Counted from the first letter of the stretch, positions 1 to 7,252 are shown. The stretch: DNA of 12,723 nucleotides from Candidatus Fermentithermobacillaceae bacterium UBA3951 (GCA_002385465.1 DGDN01000118.1:15324-28046), one strand, 5' to 3'. Numbers and translations: made by a program. The notes: generated by a model from the sequence alone, not told the origin.

Positions 1-185
1 GTGGAGGTTCGCGCGGCACTTTTCGTTGGATACCTGCTGCGCCTGACCCCCCGCGCATGGGAGGTTCGTACCTGCATTTGTTATTTGATACTGCGCTTCT
101 ACCGGCCTCAAGTGGAGGAATCCCATTACGGGGCAGCGAAGTCAGAACCAATAGGGAAGACCTGTTCGGCGTAGGAGGGGATTCG
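1..185 (+). other. Upstream region of the PucR-type gene; no gene called
   Basis: Frame 1 is open from the window edge to a TAG at 172-174 (57 codons), so the 3' end of an upstream gene could lie here. The translation shows no family motif and I do not call it. The last bases hold the ribosome binding site of the next gene (AGGAGGGG at 173-180). I found no convincing -35/-10 pair. Confidence 0.3.
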
Positions 186-1379
186 GTGGAGGTTCAGGCG
201 ATAATCGACGACTTGGCCAGGACTATCGGGCGACCAATAACCCTTGAAGACGCCGGAGGTCGTTTAGTGGCGTATTCAGCCCACGACCAGCCGGTTGATT
301 CCGTAAGAGTAGAAACCCTTCTCCGGAGGGGCGCGTCCGAGGCGACGCTGAAGGCGCTCAAAGAGCGAGGCGTCTATGCTTCTGTGGAAAGAAACCCAGG
401 CGTAGCTTTTGTAAACGGCATTCCCGAGATTGGTTTCTCTCCCAGGGTTGCCCTTGCGATAAAAGTCGGAAATACCGTCCTCGGATATCTCTGGGTCATA
501 AACGGACAAGTCCCCTTAACCGCCCAGGCGGAGGAAGCGCTTCTCCGGGCCCGGCAGCAGCTCATACAGGCCCTAGAAAGGCGTGGCGCTACACAAGACC
601 TAAGGCAGAAACAGCGGGAAGATATCATTGCCGACTTGGTGCGCGGTGGCCAGAGGGATATGGATGGACTCCAGTCCGCGCTCAAGGCGATCGGATGGTA
701 CGGAGAACCGCCCTTTGAGGTCATGTTGGTGCGTGATAGGAGAGGGGACCGTTCCCAGCAGGTTTTCAAGGAGACCGATCCCCTGTTAAGAGAAGCCGCG
801 CCGGCCTCTTTGAGGGGTATTTTCAGGGATGACGTGGTCGTCATATTGGCAGGCGCAGATACCCAAGGCGCAGCCCAAGTGGCCCGCGCAATCGCAGACC
901 GTTACTCCAGGATGGGCCGGGACGTGGCAGTTGGGCTGGGTGGCCCGTGCGAGGAATTGTCGCTCCTTAAGCGAAGTTACTCCGAGGCGTCGGAGGCCAT
1001 TTCCTTAGGTGCAAGGTTCCGCTTCCAGTCGGGGTTTTTCGACTACCGTGCCCTGGCTCCGTATGACCTCCTCTCATGCCTGGCTGGCTGCAAGAACCAC
1101 TCTACCTTTGGGAGGGACGCCGTCTCCAAGCTGATAACCTACGACGAGCTCCACAAGTCCCAGCTCTTTGATACCCTAGAGACATATCTGGACCTCTACG
1201 GCAGGCGCAAGATGGCTGCCGAGAGGTTGAACATACACCCCAACACGCTTGACTATAGGATACGCAAAGTCAAGGAGCTCACCGGAATGGATCCCGACGA
1301 CCCCGATTCCAGGCTAATACTCCATGTTTGGACAAAAGCGCTGCATTTCGCTCGCGACACCGCCCTGGGAGAGACGTAG
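186..1379 (+). CDS. PucR/CdaR-family transcriptional regulator
   Basis: This is a predicted cytoplasmic DNA-binding regulator of 397 residues. The C-terminus carries the PucR-type helix-turn-helix, with LNIHPNTLDYRIRKV at about residues 348-362, the hallmark of the family. The middle (about 150-290) resembles the GGDEF-like region of CdaR/PucR proteins, and the N-terminal 120 or so residues look like a ligand-sensing domain. I chose the GTG at 186 because AGGAGGGG lies 5 nt upstream and the resulting N-terminus (EVQAIIDDLARTIGRPITLE) starts as these proteins usually do. An ATG at 57 in the same frame would add 43 residues without family character. Relatives respond to purine catabolites, sugar diacids or amino acids, but the effector cannot be read from sequence. 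The next gene begins 112 nt downstream and is not an obvious target. Family assignment is firm; the regulon is unknown. Confidence 0.88.
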   Translation: MEVQAIIDDLARTIGRPITLEDAGGRLVAYSAHDQPVDSVRVETLLRRGASEATLKALKERGVYASVERNPGVAFVNGIPEIGFSPRVALAIKVGNTVLGYLWVINGQVPLTAQAEEALLRARQQLIQALERRGATQDLRQKQREDIIADLVRGGQRDMDGLQSALKAIGWYGEPPFEVMLVRDRRGDRSQQVFKETDPLLREAAPASLRGIFRDDVVVILAGADTQGAAQVARAIADRYSRMGRDVAVGLGGPCEELSLLKRSYSEASEAISLGARFRFQSGFFDYRALAPYDLLSCLAGCKNHSTFGRDAVSKLITYDELHKSQLFDTLETYLDLYGRRKMAAERLNIHPNTLDYRIRKVKELTGMDPDDPDSRLILHVWTKALHFARDTALGET

Positions 1380-1491
1380 ACGGAGAGCGGGGCTTCCTTG
1401 AACATCGACCGGAGCAAGCCTCCTAGGTACCTGGTTTGGGCTTCCCAAGACAGCCCGAGATCCTTACTTTTTGAAAGCGGGGTTTTTCAGC

Positions 1492-3348
1492 ATGACAGTT
1501 GAGTTCAATTCCAGCACTCAACAAGAGATACGGCCGGACCTTTCCGGGGAGGACAGCCTGGATAGAGAGCCCGGTCAAGTTGGCGAGACGGGTGAGCCGG
1601 TTTCGTCTGCTGACGAAGAGAACCACGGGCAGCCTGCTCGGGAGGATCTAGAGGTCTCACCGGCCGTAGAGCCCCTGTCTTCCCGGGAAGGTAGCCCTGA
1701 CCGGCAAGTGCAAGAGTTTCGTGAGTTTGACGCGAAATGTGCCGATCTCTACTGCAGACTGACATCAAGCCGCATGTACGAAGAAGAGGCCGTTATCCCG
1801 GGACTCGGCCAAAGAGATTGGGAGAAATCCCGGTGGGAGGGGCTACTTAAGGAAGCGGAAGCCCTTGAGCCGGCCAGTCCTGTCCAGTCGCTGCTTAAGG
1901 ACCATTTTCTCGAGTTCTTGTCGGCGCGGATTTCAGGCGTGGACACGAACTACAGGCATCCTGCGCGGTTCATGAGAGCCCAGACTTATTTCATTGACCG
2001 CCTGTTCAGGCAAGACTCCCGTTCTGCCGGTGAACGTTTCCGCGTGTTTAAGAAGCGGTTCCGTCAAATCGACGAGGTCTTTGGAGGGATTACGTCCATC
2101 CTGGGGACCGTGGACCCTGTGAAGAGGCGCGAAGTAGCCGTGGCCTGTGGCGTTATGCGCAAGGTAGCTTCCAGACTTGCAGACCAAGCCCCTCAGTATT
2201 TCCCCGGTCTACCCGAGCGTGAGGCGCAGGACTTAAGGGATATGCTGAAGAGGCTTTCGGCCAAGGCCATAGGATGGGAAGCGGCGGTAAGCAGGGGGCG
2301 CTTCCCGGGCTCACCGGGTTCCTCGAGCCGAGACGCCGGACCGGGGGCCCACCGTTCGCCGGAAGAAATGAGGGCAGCATACGAAAAGGTTCTAAGAGAC
2401 GAACTGGGCGTTGACCTCAACGAGCTTTTGAGATGGCATGAGTCGGAGATCGAGAAAACCAGGCATGAAATGCTGGAGTTTGGCGCGAAGGTGGATGACG
2501 GCGTCCGTACGCCGGGAGACGTTTCGGCGATGCTTCACAGAGTCGCAGGGCCGGCAGATACCGTAGAGGAAATGTTCCGCCGGATGGAAGAGTACGTGGC
2601 CATTGCCAAAGAAGCCTCAAGACAGGGATACGTTGATCTTCCCGAAGAGACATGCCTGGTAAGGCCCACGCCTGAGCAGACCAGGGATGATTATCCTTGG
2701 GGAGGCTACGCAGGAGGCTGCCGCCTGAGGCGACCACTTGTGGGCGAATGCTTCCTGAATGATACGAACTTCCGCGCGGTGACAGATGGCTGGCTCAAGA
2801 TGATGGCCATTCATGAGTGCTATCCGGGCCACCATGTCCAGTTCGTGAGGTCGGTCCTGGATCCTCTGCCTGCAACGGTGGCCTTGGGGGCGAGGTCGGT
2901 ACCTCTCACGGAAGGGGCAGCCCACAGGTCTGAGAAGCTTCTTGAAGGCATCTTCCCGGAACCGGCTTTTCCTGCTTTTGTCCGGCTCCGCAGGCACCAT
3001 ACTGCGGTCAGGATCAAAGCCGACCTCTATCTCCACTACTTCGGAAAGCCTGTGGAGGACGCCGTGCAGCTTTACGTAGACGAGCTTGGATTCGACTGGG
3101 CGACGGCCAGAGGCCAGGTGTTGTACCAGGAACGAAACCCCGGATACATGACTGCATATTACTACGGGATGAAGCGGTTGGAGGACCTACAGGCCAGGTA
3201 CATGCCTGACGACAAGGAGTTCACGCGGACTCTGTTCTCAGTCGGACGGCTGAGCCTCAAGAGCTTCGAGAAGTTCTTGGAGCTCCAGCCCTCTCAGAGA
3301 CTTGAGTTCCAGACCGAGTACAGCAGCCTGCTGGGCCAGGGGGGGTAA
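1492..3348 (+). CDS. DUF885-family putative zinc metallopeptidase
   Basis: A 618-residue protein resembling the DUF885 family, whose members have a gluzincin-like metallopeptidase fold. The likely zinc-binding motif HECYPGHH is at residues 441-448, with H441 and H447 or H448 as ligands and E442 as catalytic base. The downstream glutamate motif is TEGAAHRSE around E474, where relatives usually read EGWALYxE. The C-terminus (NPGYMTAYYYGMKRLEDLQ) is also family-like. Residues 1 to about 68 are an acidic Ser/Pro/Glu-rich low-complexity tail with no hydrophobic signal peptide, and a second Gly/Ser/Pro-rich stretch sits near residues 268-290. The ATG at 1492 was chosen over the in-frame TTG at 1471; both have weak ribosome binding sites (GCGGGG lies 7-12 nt before the ATG). 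The substrate is unknown. The stop codon lies inside a small tandem repeat, and the next gene is convergent. Confidence 0.85.
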   Translation: MTVEFNSSTQQEIRPDLSGEDSLDREPGQVGETGEPVSSADEENHGQPAREDLEVSPAVEPLSSREGSPDRQVQEFREFDAKCADLYCRLTSSRMYEEEAVIPGLGQRDWEKSRWEGLLKEAEALEPASPVQSLLKDHFLEFLSARISGVDTNYRHPARFMRAQTYFIDRLFRQDSRSAGERFRVFKKRFRQIDEVFGGITSILGTVDPVKRREVAVACGVMRKVASRLADQAPQYFPGLPEREAQDLRDMLKRLSAKAIGWEAAVSRGRFPGSPGSSSRDAGPGAHRSPEEMRAAYEKVLRDELGVDLNELLRWHESEIEKTRHEMLEFGAKVDDGVRTPGDVSAMLHRVAGPADTVEEMFRRMEEYVAIAKEASRQGYVDLPEETCLVRPTPEQTRDDYPWGGYAGGCRLRRPLVGECFLNDTNFRAVTDGWLKMMAIHECYPGHHVQFVRSVLDPLPATVALGARSVPLTEGAAHRSEKLLEGIFPEPAFPAFVRLRRHHTAVRIKADLYLHYFGKPVEDAVQLYVDELGFDWATARGQVLYQERNPGYMTAYYYGMKRLEDLQARYMPDDKEFTRTLFSVGRLSLKSFEKFLELQPSQRLEFQTEYSSLLGQGG

Positions 3349-3382
3349 TGGACCAGGGGTAATGGACTAGGGTGATGGACTA
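3342..3382. repeat. Three tandem copies of a 14-bp unit between convergent genes
   Basis: The unit GGGGTAATGGACCA at 3342-3355 is followed by GGGGTAATGGACTA at 3356-3369 and GGGTGATGGACTA (one base shorter) at 3370-3382, then another G run. The TAA stop of the upstream gene is in the first copy. The array fills almost the whole 49-bp gap to the end of the convergent gene, and I see no hairpin-plus-U-tract terminator here. It looks like replication-slippage expansion; a function is not evident. Confidence 0.8.
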
Positions 3383-3397
3383 GGGGGCGCTCCGGCC

Positions 3398-4735
3398 TTA
3401 TCCTGTCGCCTTGGCTGTGAACCAGCACTCGTCCGAGTACAGCTCCGGTTTCGGGTCTTCGATGAAACCGTGGTTTTTGACGAGCTTCAGAAATCCGTCC
3501 AGGAAAGGTTCTTTACCTAAGGGCGGCGCGTAGGCCGTCTTTATCCCCGAGATCTCATACCCAGCCTCCTCGAGCCAGAGGAGGACGTCGTCGGGTGCTG
3601 CGCAAGGTCCCCAGGCGGGACGGGGATAGGTGGGAGGCGGCGCGGTAAGGAGAAGCGGTAGAAGCCGCGAAAGGGCCCAGGCGTTTCGGACGCACGCAAG
3701 GAGCACTCCGCCTTCCGTGAGAAGGTGCCGGAGCCGCTTGAGATAGCCGACCGGATTAGTAAGGCACTCAAGATGCCAGATGGCGATGATGAGGTCGTAG
3801 GGACGGTGGGCCGAGGCTTCCTTGAGGCTCCTCAGAATGCCAAGAGCCGTTCCGTTGAGCGTTTCCGATGAAGAAAGCGAGGCATCCGAACGCCCTGCGT
3901 CCCGACCGGGCGGAGATCCGCAGTAGCTTGCTGCAACCGCTCTTAGCCGGGGGTCTTCTTCTATTCCATAAGCCGAGCGGGCACCGCGGGCGGCGCACTC
4001 AAGGAGCGTTGCCCCGGTCCGTGCCCGCACGTCGAGGATCCGCTTCCCGGCGACTTCCACGAGCCCGAGGACGTCTCTACGCGGGTGGGCGGCCATTGGG
4101 TCGTCCAGACCCCATTTGGTGCACATCCGCCTTGCCTCTCCGTCCAGGATGCGCACGCGTTCGGGTTCACCTTGAAGGGGATGTCTAGGGCCCAGTCTGT
4201 GGATGTACACGTCACCGGCGATGTACGCTTCTCTGCCCGAGTGGGCAAGGCGGAGGCAGAAATCGTCATCGGCAAAGCCTTCGGATCCGAACCGCTCATC
4301 GAAGCCGCCGACCTCAATGAACGTGTCCCTCCTGACCAACATGGGAGCGATAGCTATCCTCACCGAAGGGCGCCACTTTGAAGGGTCCGGGGCGAGGACG
4401 GCGCCCGGTGTCACGGCCGGCGCGTTTTGTAGGCCGGTCGCCATGTTGCAGAGTGGACCGACGGCTCCGGCTCCTGTACCTTCGGCGCAGGCAATCAGTC
4501 TTTCCAGCCAACCGGGGCAGAGGACCGTATCTGCCGTCAGAAAGATGAGGTACTCCCCTCGGGCGGACGAGGCTGCCCGGTTGAACGCTTCCGGCAGGGT
4601 GAGGGGCCTTCCCCGCGGGCTCTTGAGAGGTGCTTCCAGGATCTCGTGAGCTTCCAAGGTCACCGATTCTAGGGACTTGACGCATTGGGTGAGTTGCTCG
4701 TTTCCGTCGAACGAAAACACGATGATGCTTACCAT
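3398..4735 (-). CDS. Family 2 glycosyltransferase fused to a methyltransferase-like domain
   Basis: A 445-residue two-domain protein. Residues 1 to about 205 are a GT-A fold family 2 glycosyltransferase. It starts with the typical strand MVSIIVFSFDGNEQLTQCVKS, carries LTADT with D69 in the nucleotide-sugar/metal position, and has GGFDE (143-147) with ADDDFCLRL (155-163) in the acceptor/catalytic region. Residues about 220-440 resemble a class I SAM-dependent methyltransferase: ILDVRARTG at 233-241 in the place of motif I, YDLIIAIWHLE at 313-323, and a family-typical LLTEGGVLLACVRN at 338-351. Motif I lacks the usual GxGxG glycines, so SAM binding is doubtful. A Ser/Gly-rich insert lies at about 273-296. 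The ATG has GAGAGGG 7 nt upstream. The likely role is glycan synthesis (surface polysaccharide or glycoprotein) in the cytoplasm, but donor and acceptor are unknown and no other glycan genes are nearby. Confidence 0.82.
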   Translation of the reverse strand: MVSIIVFSFDGNEQLTQCVKSLESVTLEAHEILEAPLKSPRGRPLTLPEAFNRAASSARGEYLIFLTADTVLCPGWLERLIACAEGTGAGAVGPLCNMATGLQNAPAVTPGAVLAPDPSKWRPSVRIAIAPMLVRRDTFIEVGGFDERFGSEGFADDDFCLRLAHSGREAYIAGDVYIHRLGPRHPLQGEPERVRILDGEARRMCTKWGLDDPMAAHPRRDVLGLVEVAGKRILDVRARTGATLLECAARGARSAYGIEEDPRLRAVAASYCGSPPGRDAGRSDASLSSSETLNGTALGILRSLKEASAHRPYDLIIAIWHLECLTNPVGYLKRLRHLLTEGGVLLACVRNAWALSRLLPLLLTAPPPTYPRPAWGPCAAPDDVLLWLEEAGYEISGIKTAYAPPLGKEPFLDGFLKLVKNHGFIEDPKPELYSDECWFTAKATG

Positions 4736-4848
4736 ATGTTATCCCTCTCAAGGAGCGTTCTGCGTCTTGCCCTCCGCGAGGCCTAAGGACCACACCATTC
4801 TATGAACCCCTACCCGAGGCCGTGACGGCGTCTTGACTCCATTTTGAT

Positions 4849-4877
4849 TTCACTTCGCGACCAAAACGTGGTATATT
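4849..4877 (+). promoter_or_regulatory. Probable sigma-A promoter of the serS T-box transcript
   Basis: TTCACT at 4849-4854 (4 of 6 to consensus) and TATATT at 4872-4877 (5 of 6) are separated by exactly 17 bp. Transcription would start near 4884, just before the first paired bases of T-box stem I at 4886. A better-looking TTGACT at 4833-4838 is 33 bp from the -10 and cannot be its partner. Confidence 0.72.
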
Positions 4878-4885
4878 CTTCGAAA

Positions 4886-5153
4886 GCCGATGACGGGACA
4901 GTAGACGCAGGGACCGGGCTCAGAGAGCTGCCGGGCGGTGAAAGGCAGTGCCGGGCTTGCGGCCGAACAGCACCCTGAGGCGTGAGGAACAAAGGGATGT
5001 GTGTGGCACACTACTTGTGCCGTGCTCTTTCCGAGTATTCCTCACCGGGAGTCTCCGTTAAAGGACATAGAGGTCGCCTTAACGGGCGGCGAAACAGGGT
5101 GGCACCACGAGAGCAGGCGCGTCTCGTCCTTGAGACGACCTGCTCCTTCATTT
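4886..5153 (+). ncRNA. T-box leader, serine type, controlling serS
   Basis: This is a tRNA-sensing transcription attenuator. Stem I base pairs are GCC 4886-4888 with GGC 4979-4981, then a k-turn (GATGAC opposite TGAG), then GGG 4895-4897 with CCC 4973-4975. The specifier loop has AGTA at 4900-4903 on its 5' side and GAACAGCACC on the other, giving AGC (4969-4971, Ser) as specifier. The distal AGAGAG and GGTGAAAGGC elements of stem I are present at about 4923-4945. Two further hairpins follow: GGCACA/TGTGCC (5005-5021) and CCGTTAA/TTAACGG (5055-5085). The T-box sequence AGGGTGGCACCACG is at 5096-5109. Its TGGC (5100-5103) would pair with an acceptor end GCCA, which fits the G73 discriminator of bacterial tRNA-Ser. 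The antiterminator is CAGGG 5095-5099 with CCTTG 5128-5132, a TGGCACC bulge, and ACGAGA 5107-5112 with TCTCGT 5122-5127. Uncharged tRNA-Ser should favour serS expression. Confidence 0.95.
5111..5153 (+). terminator. Attenuator terminator of the T-box leader
   Basis: GAGCAGG 5111-5117 pairs with CCTGCTC 5139-5145, and CGTCTC 5120-5125 pairs with GAGACG 5132-5137, with a small internal loop and a six-base loop. A short pyrimidine/U-rich stretch, CTTCATTT, follows at 5146-5153; the U tract is weak. The 5' arms overlap both strands of the antiterminator upper helix, so the two structures exclude each other. Confidence 0.9.
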
Positions 5154-5167
5154 CAGGGGGGCTTGGT

Positions 5168-6454
5168 ATGTTCGACATAGAGATTCTGAGAACCAACAGG
5201 GCTGCAGTAGAAGAAATGCTGAAGAAACGCTCGACCGAAGCGCCTCTCGACCGGATACTGGAACTGGACCGGAAGCGCATAGATCTGGTACGGACAGTGA
5301 ATGTCCTGCGTGAGGAGAGGAACAGGCTTTCGGGGGAGATCAAAGGCATCAAGGACGCGGCCAAGCGCAACGAGCTTATAGAGCGCACTCGGGGGATCCG
5401 CGACCGGATCTCGTCTGTAGAGAGCGACCTCGCTAGGGTAGAGAAGGACCTCCGCGATCTCGTCATCTGGATGCCCAATATGCTGGCTCCCGAAGTGCCC
5501 TTTGGCGAGGACGAGTCGGGCAATGTGGTCGTGAGGACGTGGGGCAAGCCCCGCGAGTTTCCTTTCAAGCCAAAAGACCACGTTGCAATCGGCGAAAGCC
5601 TCGGGCTCATCGACATTTCGAGAGCGGCCAAGGTATGGGGCACCCGGTCCTATTTCCTTAAGGGCGATGCCGTTTTCCTGGAGTTTGCTCTCATTAGATA
5701 TGCCATGGATATCCTCACATCCGAGGGGTTCATCCCGGTTGTGACCCCCATCATAGTGAAGACCGAGATGCTCGAAGGCACCCGCCATTACCCGTTTTTC
5801 AAAGAGCAGATCTACCGGATCGAGGGTGAAGATTTGGGCCTCGTAGGTACTTCCGAGATCCCCCTGGGAGCGATGCATGCCGGAGAAATCCTGGAGGAAA
5901 AAGACCTGCCCCTGAAATATGCCGGCTTCTCGTCGTGCTACCGCACAGAAGTCGGTTCCGGCGGGCGCGACGTCCGCGGCCTCATAAGGACCCACCACTT
6001 TGACAAGGTGGAGATGTTCGTATTCGACAAGCCGGAGAACTCCGACAAGACCCACGAGTACATGGTCTCGATCGAAGAGCGCTTCTACCGAGACCTAGGT
6101 ATTCCTTACAGAGTCGTGATGATGTGCTCGGGAGACCTTGGGCCCGTAGCGTATAAGAAGTACGACGTGGAGTTCTGGCACCCGTCGGAATCCAAGTACA
6201 GAGAGATAACGTCTTGCTCCAACTGCACCGACTTCCAGGCGCGAGGGCTCAATACGAGGTATAGGCCGGCAGGCGGCGGTAGGCCCGAGTTTGTCCACAC
6301 GCTGAACGGGACCGCCATCGCAATCGGCAGGACGCTGGTGGCCATACTTGAGAACTACCAAGAAGAAGACGGCGGCGTGACCGTCCCCGAAGTGCTTCGC
6401 GAGTACATGCCCGGCGGCCTCTCCAAGCTGAGGCCCGTTGGGGGAAACGTATAA
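5168..6454 (+). CDS. serS: Seryl-tRNA synthetase
   Basis: This class II aminoacyl-tRNA synthetase charges tRNA-Ser with serine in the cytoplasm. It is 428 residues, the normal bacterial length. The N-terminal ~110 residues contain the charged coiled-coil arm that grips the long variable arm of tRNA-Ser. The catalytic domain shows the serine-binding TSE at 228-230, motif 2 (FSSCYRTEVGSGGRDVRGL), SCSNCTDFQARG and motif 3 (LNGTAIAIGRTLVAILENYQ) with its arginine at 388. The ATG at 5168 is preceded by CAGGGGGG and gives the family-typical start MFDIEILRTN. A frame-compatible start at 4982 would put the N-terminus inside the T-box terminator and is not credible. The gene is controlled by the upstream T-box and ends at the intrinsic terminator at 6485. 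Assignment is secure. Confidence 0.98.
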   Translation: MFDIEILRTNRAAVEEMLKKRSTEAPLDRILELDRKRIDLVRTVNVLREERNRLSGEIKGIKDAAKRNELIERTRGIRDRISSVESDLARVEKDLRDLVIWMPNMLAPEVPFGEDESGNVVVRTWGKPREFPFKPKDHVAIGESLGLIDISRAAKVWGTRSYFLKGDAVFLEFALIRYAMDILTSEGFIPVVTPIIVKTEMLEGTRHYPFFKEQIYRIEGEDLGLVGTSEIPLGAMHAGEILEEKDLPLKYAGFSSCYRTEVGSGGRDVRGLIRTHHFDKVEMFVFDKPENSDKTHEYMVSIEERFYRDLGIPYRVVMMCSGDLGPVAYKKYDVEFWHPSESKYREITSCSNCTDFQARGLNTRYRPAGGGRPEFVHTLNGTAIAIGRTLVAILENYQEEDGGVTVPEVLREYMPGGLSKLRPVGGNV

Positions 6455-6484
6455 GGCGAGCACTCTGATCTCGGAAGGTGAGCT

Positions 6485-6512
6485 CGACCGTGCTTACGGT
6501 CGGGTTTTCCTC
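6485..6512 (+). terminator. Intrinsic terminator of serS
   Basis: CGACCG at 6485-6490 pairs with CGGTCG at 6497-6502 around a six-base loop (TGCTTA), followed by GGTTTTCCTC. It lies 30 nt after the serS stop codon and separates serS from the next gene. Confidence 0.85.
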
Positions 6513-6597
6513 TATTATGCATATAACCCGTATTGTAGCCGGGCAGGAAATGAGGCTCATCGAGAGAATGAGTAGGAGTGACCCCCGATGAAAGGAC

Positions 6598-7059
6598 GTG
6601 CGTGTCTTGAACGTTGCCATTCCCGTCCACATGAGGAGAGGGCTCTTTGGCAAGGCCCCCTACATAATCATGGTTGGAACGGATAGGACGGCCTTTATCC
6701 CTATCGACAAGAAGCTTTACGAGAGAATTATGGTCCCTTACAAACAGGCCACCTATCTCGACAGGTTGTCGGGGACAATGCACGCCTTTTCCGAGTACGC
6801 TGACACGGTTGCCAAGGACCCTCTGGACCAGGTGATCTCGCGTTATCCGGGGAGCTTTGCCGTAAGTAATGGGGAAGTCGTGTCCTTTGTCTTGTACATC
6901 GGCCGCGACGAACATACGGGGCGCCCCGAAGACCACTATAGTTTCGAGATCCGCTGCCTTCGCGGGAAATACCGGGGAAGCGTCGACAAAGGAATGAGTA
7001 CCGCGGGAAAGGTCGAGTTCCTGAGGGACGTCTTCGGAGAGCGGTTTAGGATGGACTGA
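6598..7059 (+). CDS. Conserved-looking protein of unknown function (153 aa)
   Basis: I do not recognise this protein. It is soluble, with no signal peptide or membrane segment. The N-terminal part (MRRGLFGKAPYIIMVGTDRTAFIPIDKKL) alternates hydrophobic strands and a basic turn in a way reminiscent of small bacterial PH-like domains, and the C-terminus (VEFLRDVFGERFRMD) looks helical, but this is only a fold guess. The GTG at 6598 is the first possible in-frame start; an upstream TGA at 6589-6591 closes the frame. A TTG at 6607 is better spaced (10 nt) from AAAGGA at 6591-6596, and an ATG follows at 6631. An ATG at 6588 with AGGAG 9 nt upstream has the best ribosome binding site but opens a different frame of only 32 codons, so the 5' end is uncertain. 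It sits between the serS terminator and the bidirectional terminator shared with hppA, so it is probably a single-gene unit, although I could not identify its promoter. Confidence 0.7.
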   Translation: MRVLNVAIPVHMRRGLFGKAPYIIMVGTDRTAFIPIDKKLYERIMVPYKQATYLDRLSGTMHAFSEYADTVAKDPLDQVISRYPGSFAVSNGEVVSFVLYIGRDEHTGRPEDHYSFEIRCLRGKYRGSVDKGMSTAGKVEFLRDVFGERFRMD

Positions 7060-7115
7060 CCCTCGTGTCTCGGCCGAACGTGAGGCTGTTCTACCCGGCC
7101 ATTATACCCACGAAA

Positions 7116-7159
7116 AATAAGAGGCCCTGCGTCCTTTTGGAGCAGGGCCTTCGGTTTTC
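7116..7159. terminator. Bidirectional intrinsic terminator between convergent genes
   Basis: A perfect 9-bp stem, AGGCCCTGC 7122-7130 with GCAGGGCCT 7142-7150, encloses an 11-nt loop. On the plus strand it is followed by TCGGTTTTC. On the minus strand the stem is followed by CTTATTTTTCG (plus-strand CGAAAAATAAG). It can therefore stop transcripts of both the 153-residue gene and hppA. Confidence 0.88.
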
Positions 7160-7211
7160 TAGTGCCTTTTCGTCTTAAGGTTCCATAGTGCCTTTTTGCC
7201 TTAAGGTTCTA
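7160..7211. repeat. Two tandem copies of a 26-bp unit downstream of hppA
   Basis: Copy 1 at 7160-7185 and copy 2 at 7186-7211 match at 23 of 26 positions. Each begins TAGTGCCTTTT and contains TTAAGG. A fragment of the same motif (TTGTGCCTTTGGATA) recurs near 7229-7243. The array lies in the 3' untranslated part of hppA, between its stop codon and the terminator. The CTTAAG cores are self-complementary, so two copies could pair in RNA. No known element is recognised. Confidence 0.8.
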
Positions 7212-7252
7212 TACCTCCTGAGCGGCCCTTGTGCCTTTGGATACCTCGCTTC

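Noticed and set aside
1..195. The string GTGGAGGTTC at position 1 and again at 186
   Set aside because: It is a 10-bp match only, with no extension on either side and no similarity in the following codons beyond the first three. Chance is sufficient.
1428..1460. Hairpin TTGGG/CCCAA after the PucR-type gene as a terminator
   Set aside because: The stem is only 5 bp with a 3-nt loop and is not followed by a U tract.
4833..4838. TTGACT as the -35 of the serS promoter
   Set aside because: It is 33 bp from the TATATT -10 element. TTCACT at 4849-4854 has the correct 17-bp spacing.
5153..6055. A 300-codon antisense open frame within serS
   Set aside because: It lies fully opposite conserved seryl-tRNA synthetase sequence and has no recognisable domain or ribosome binding site.
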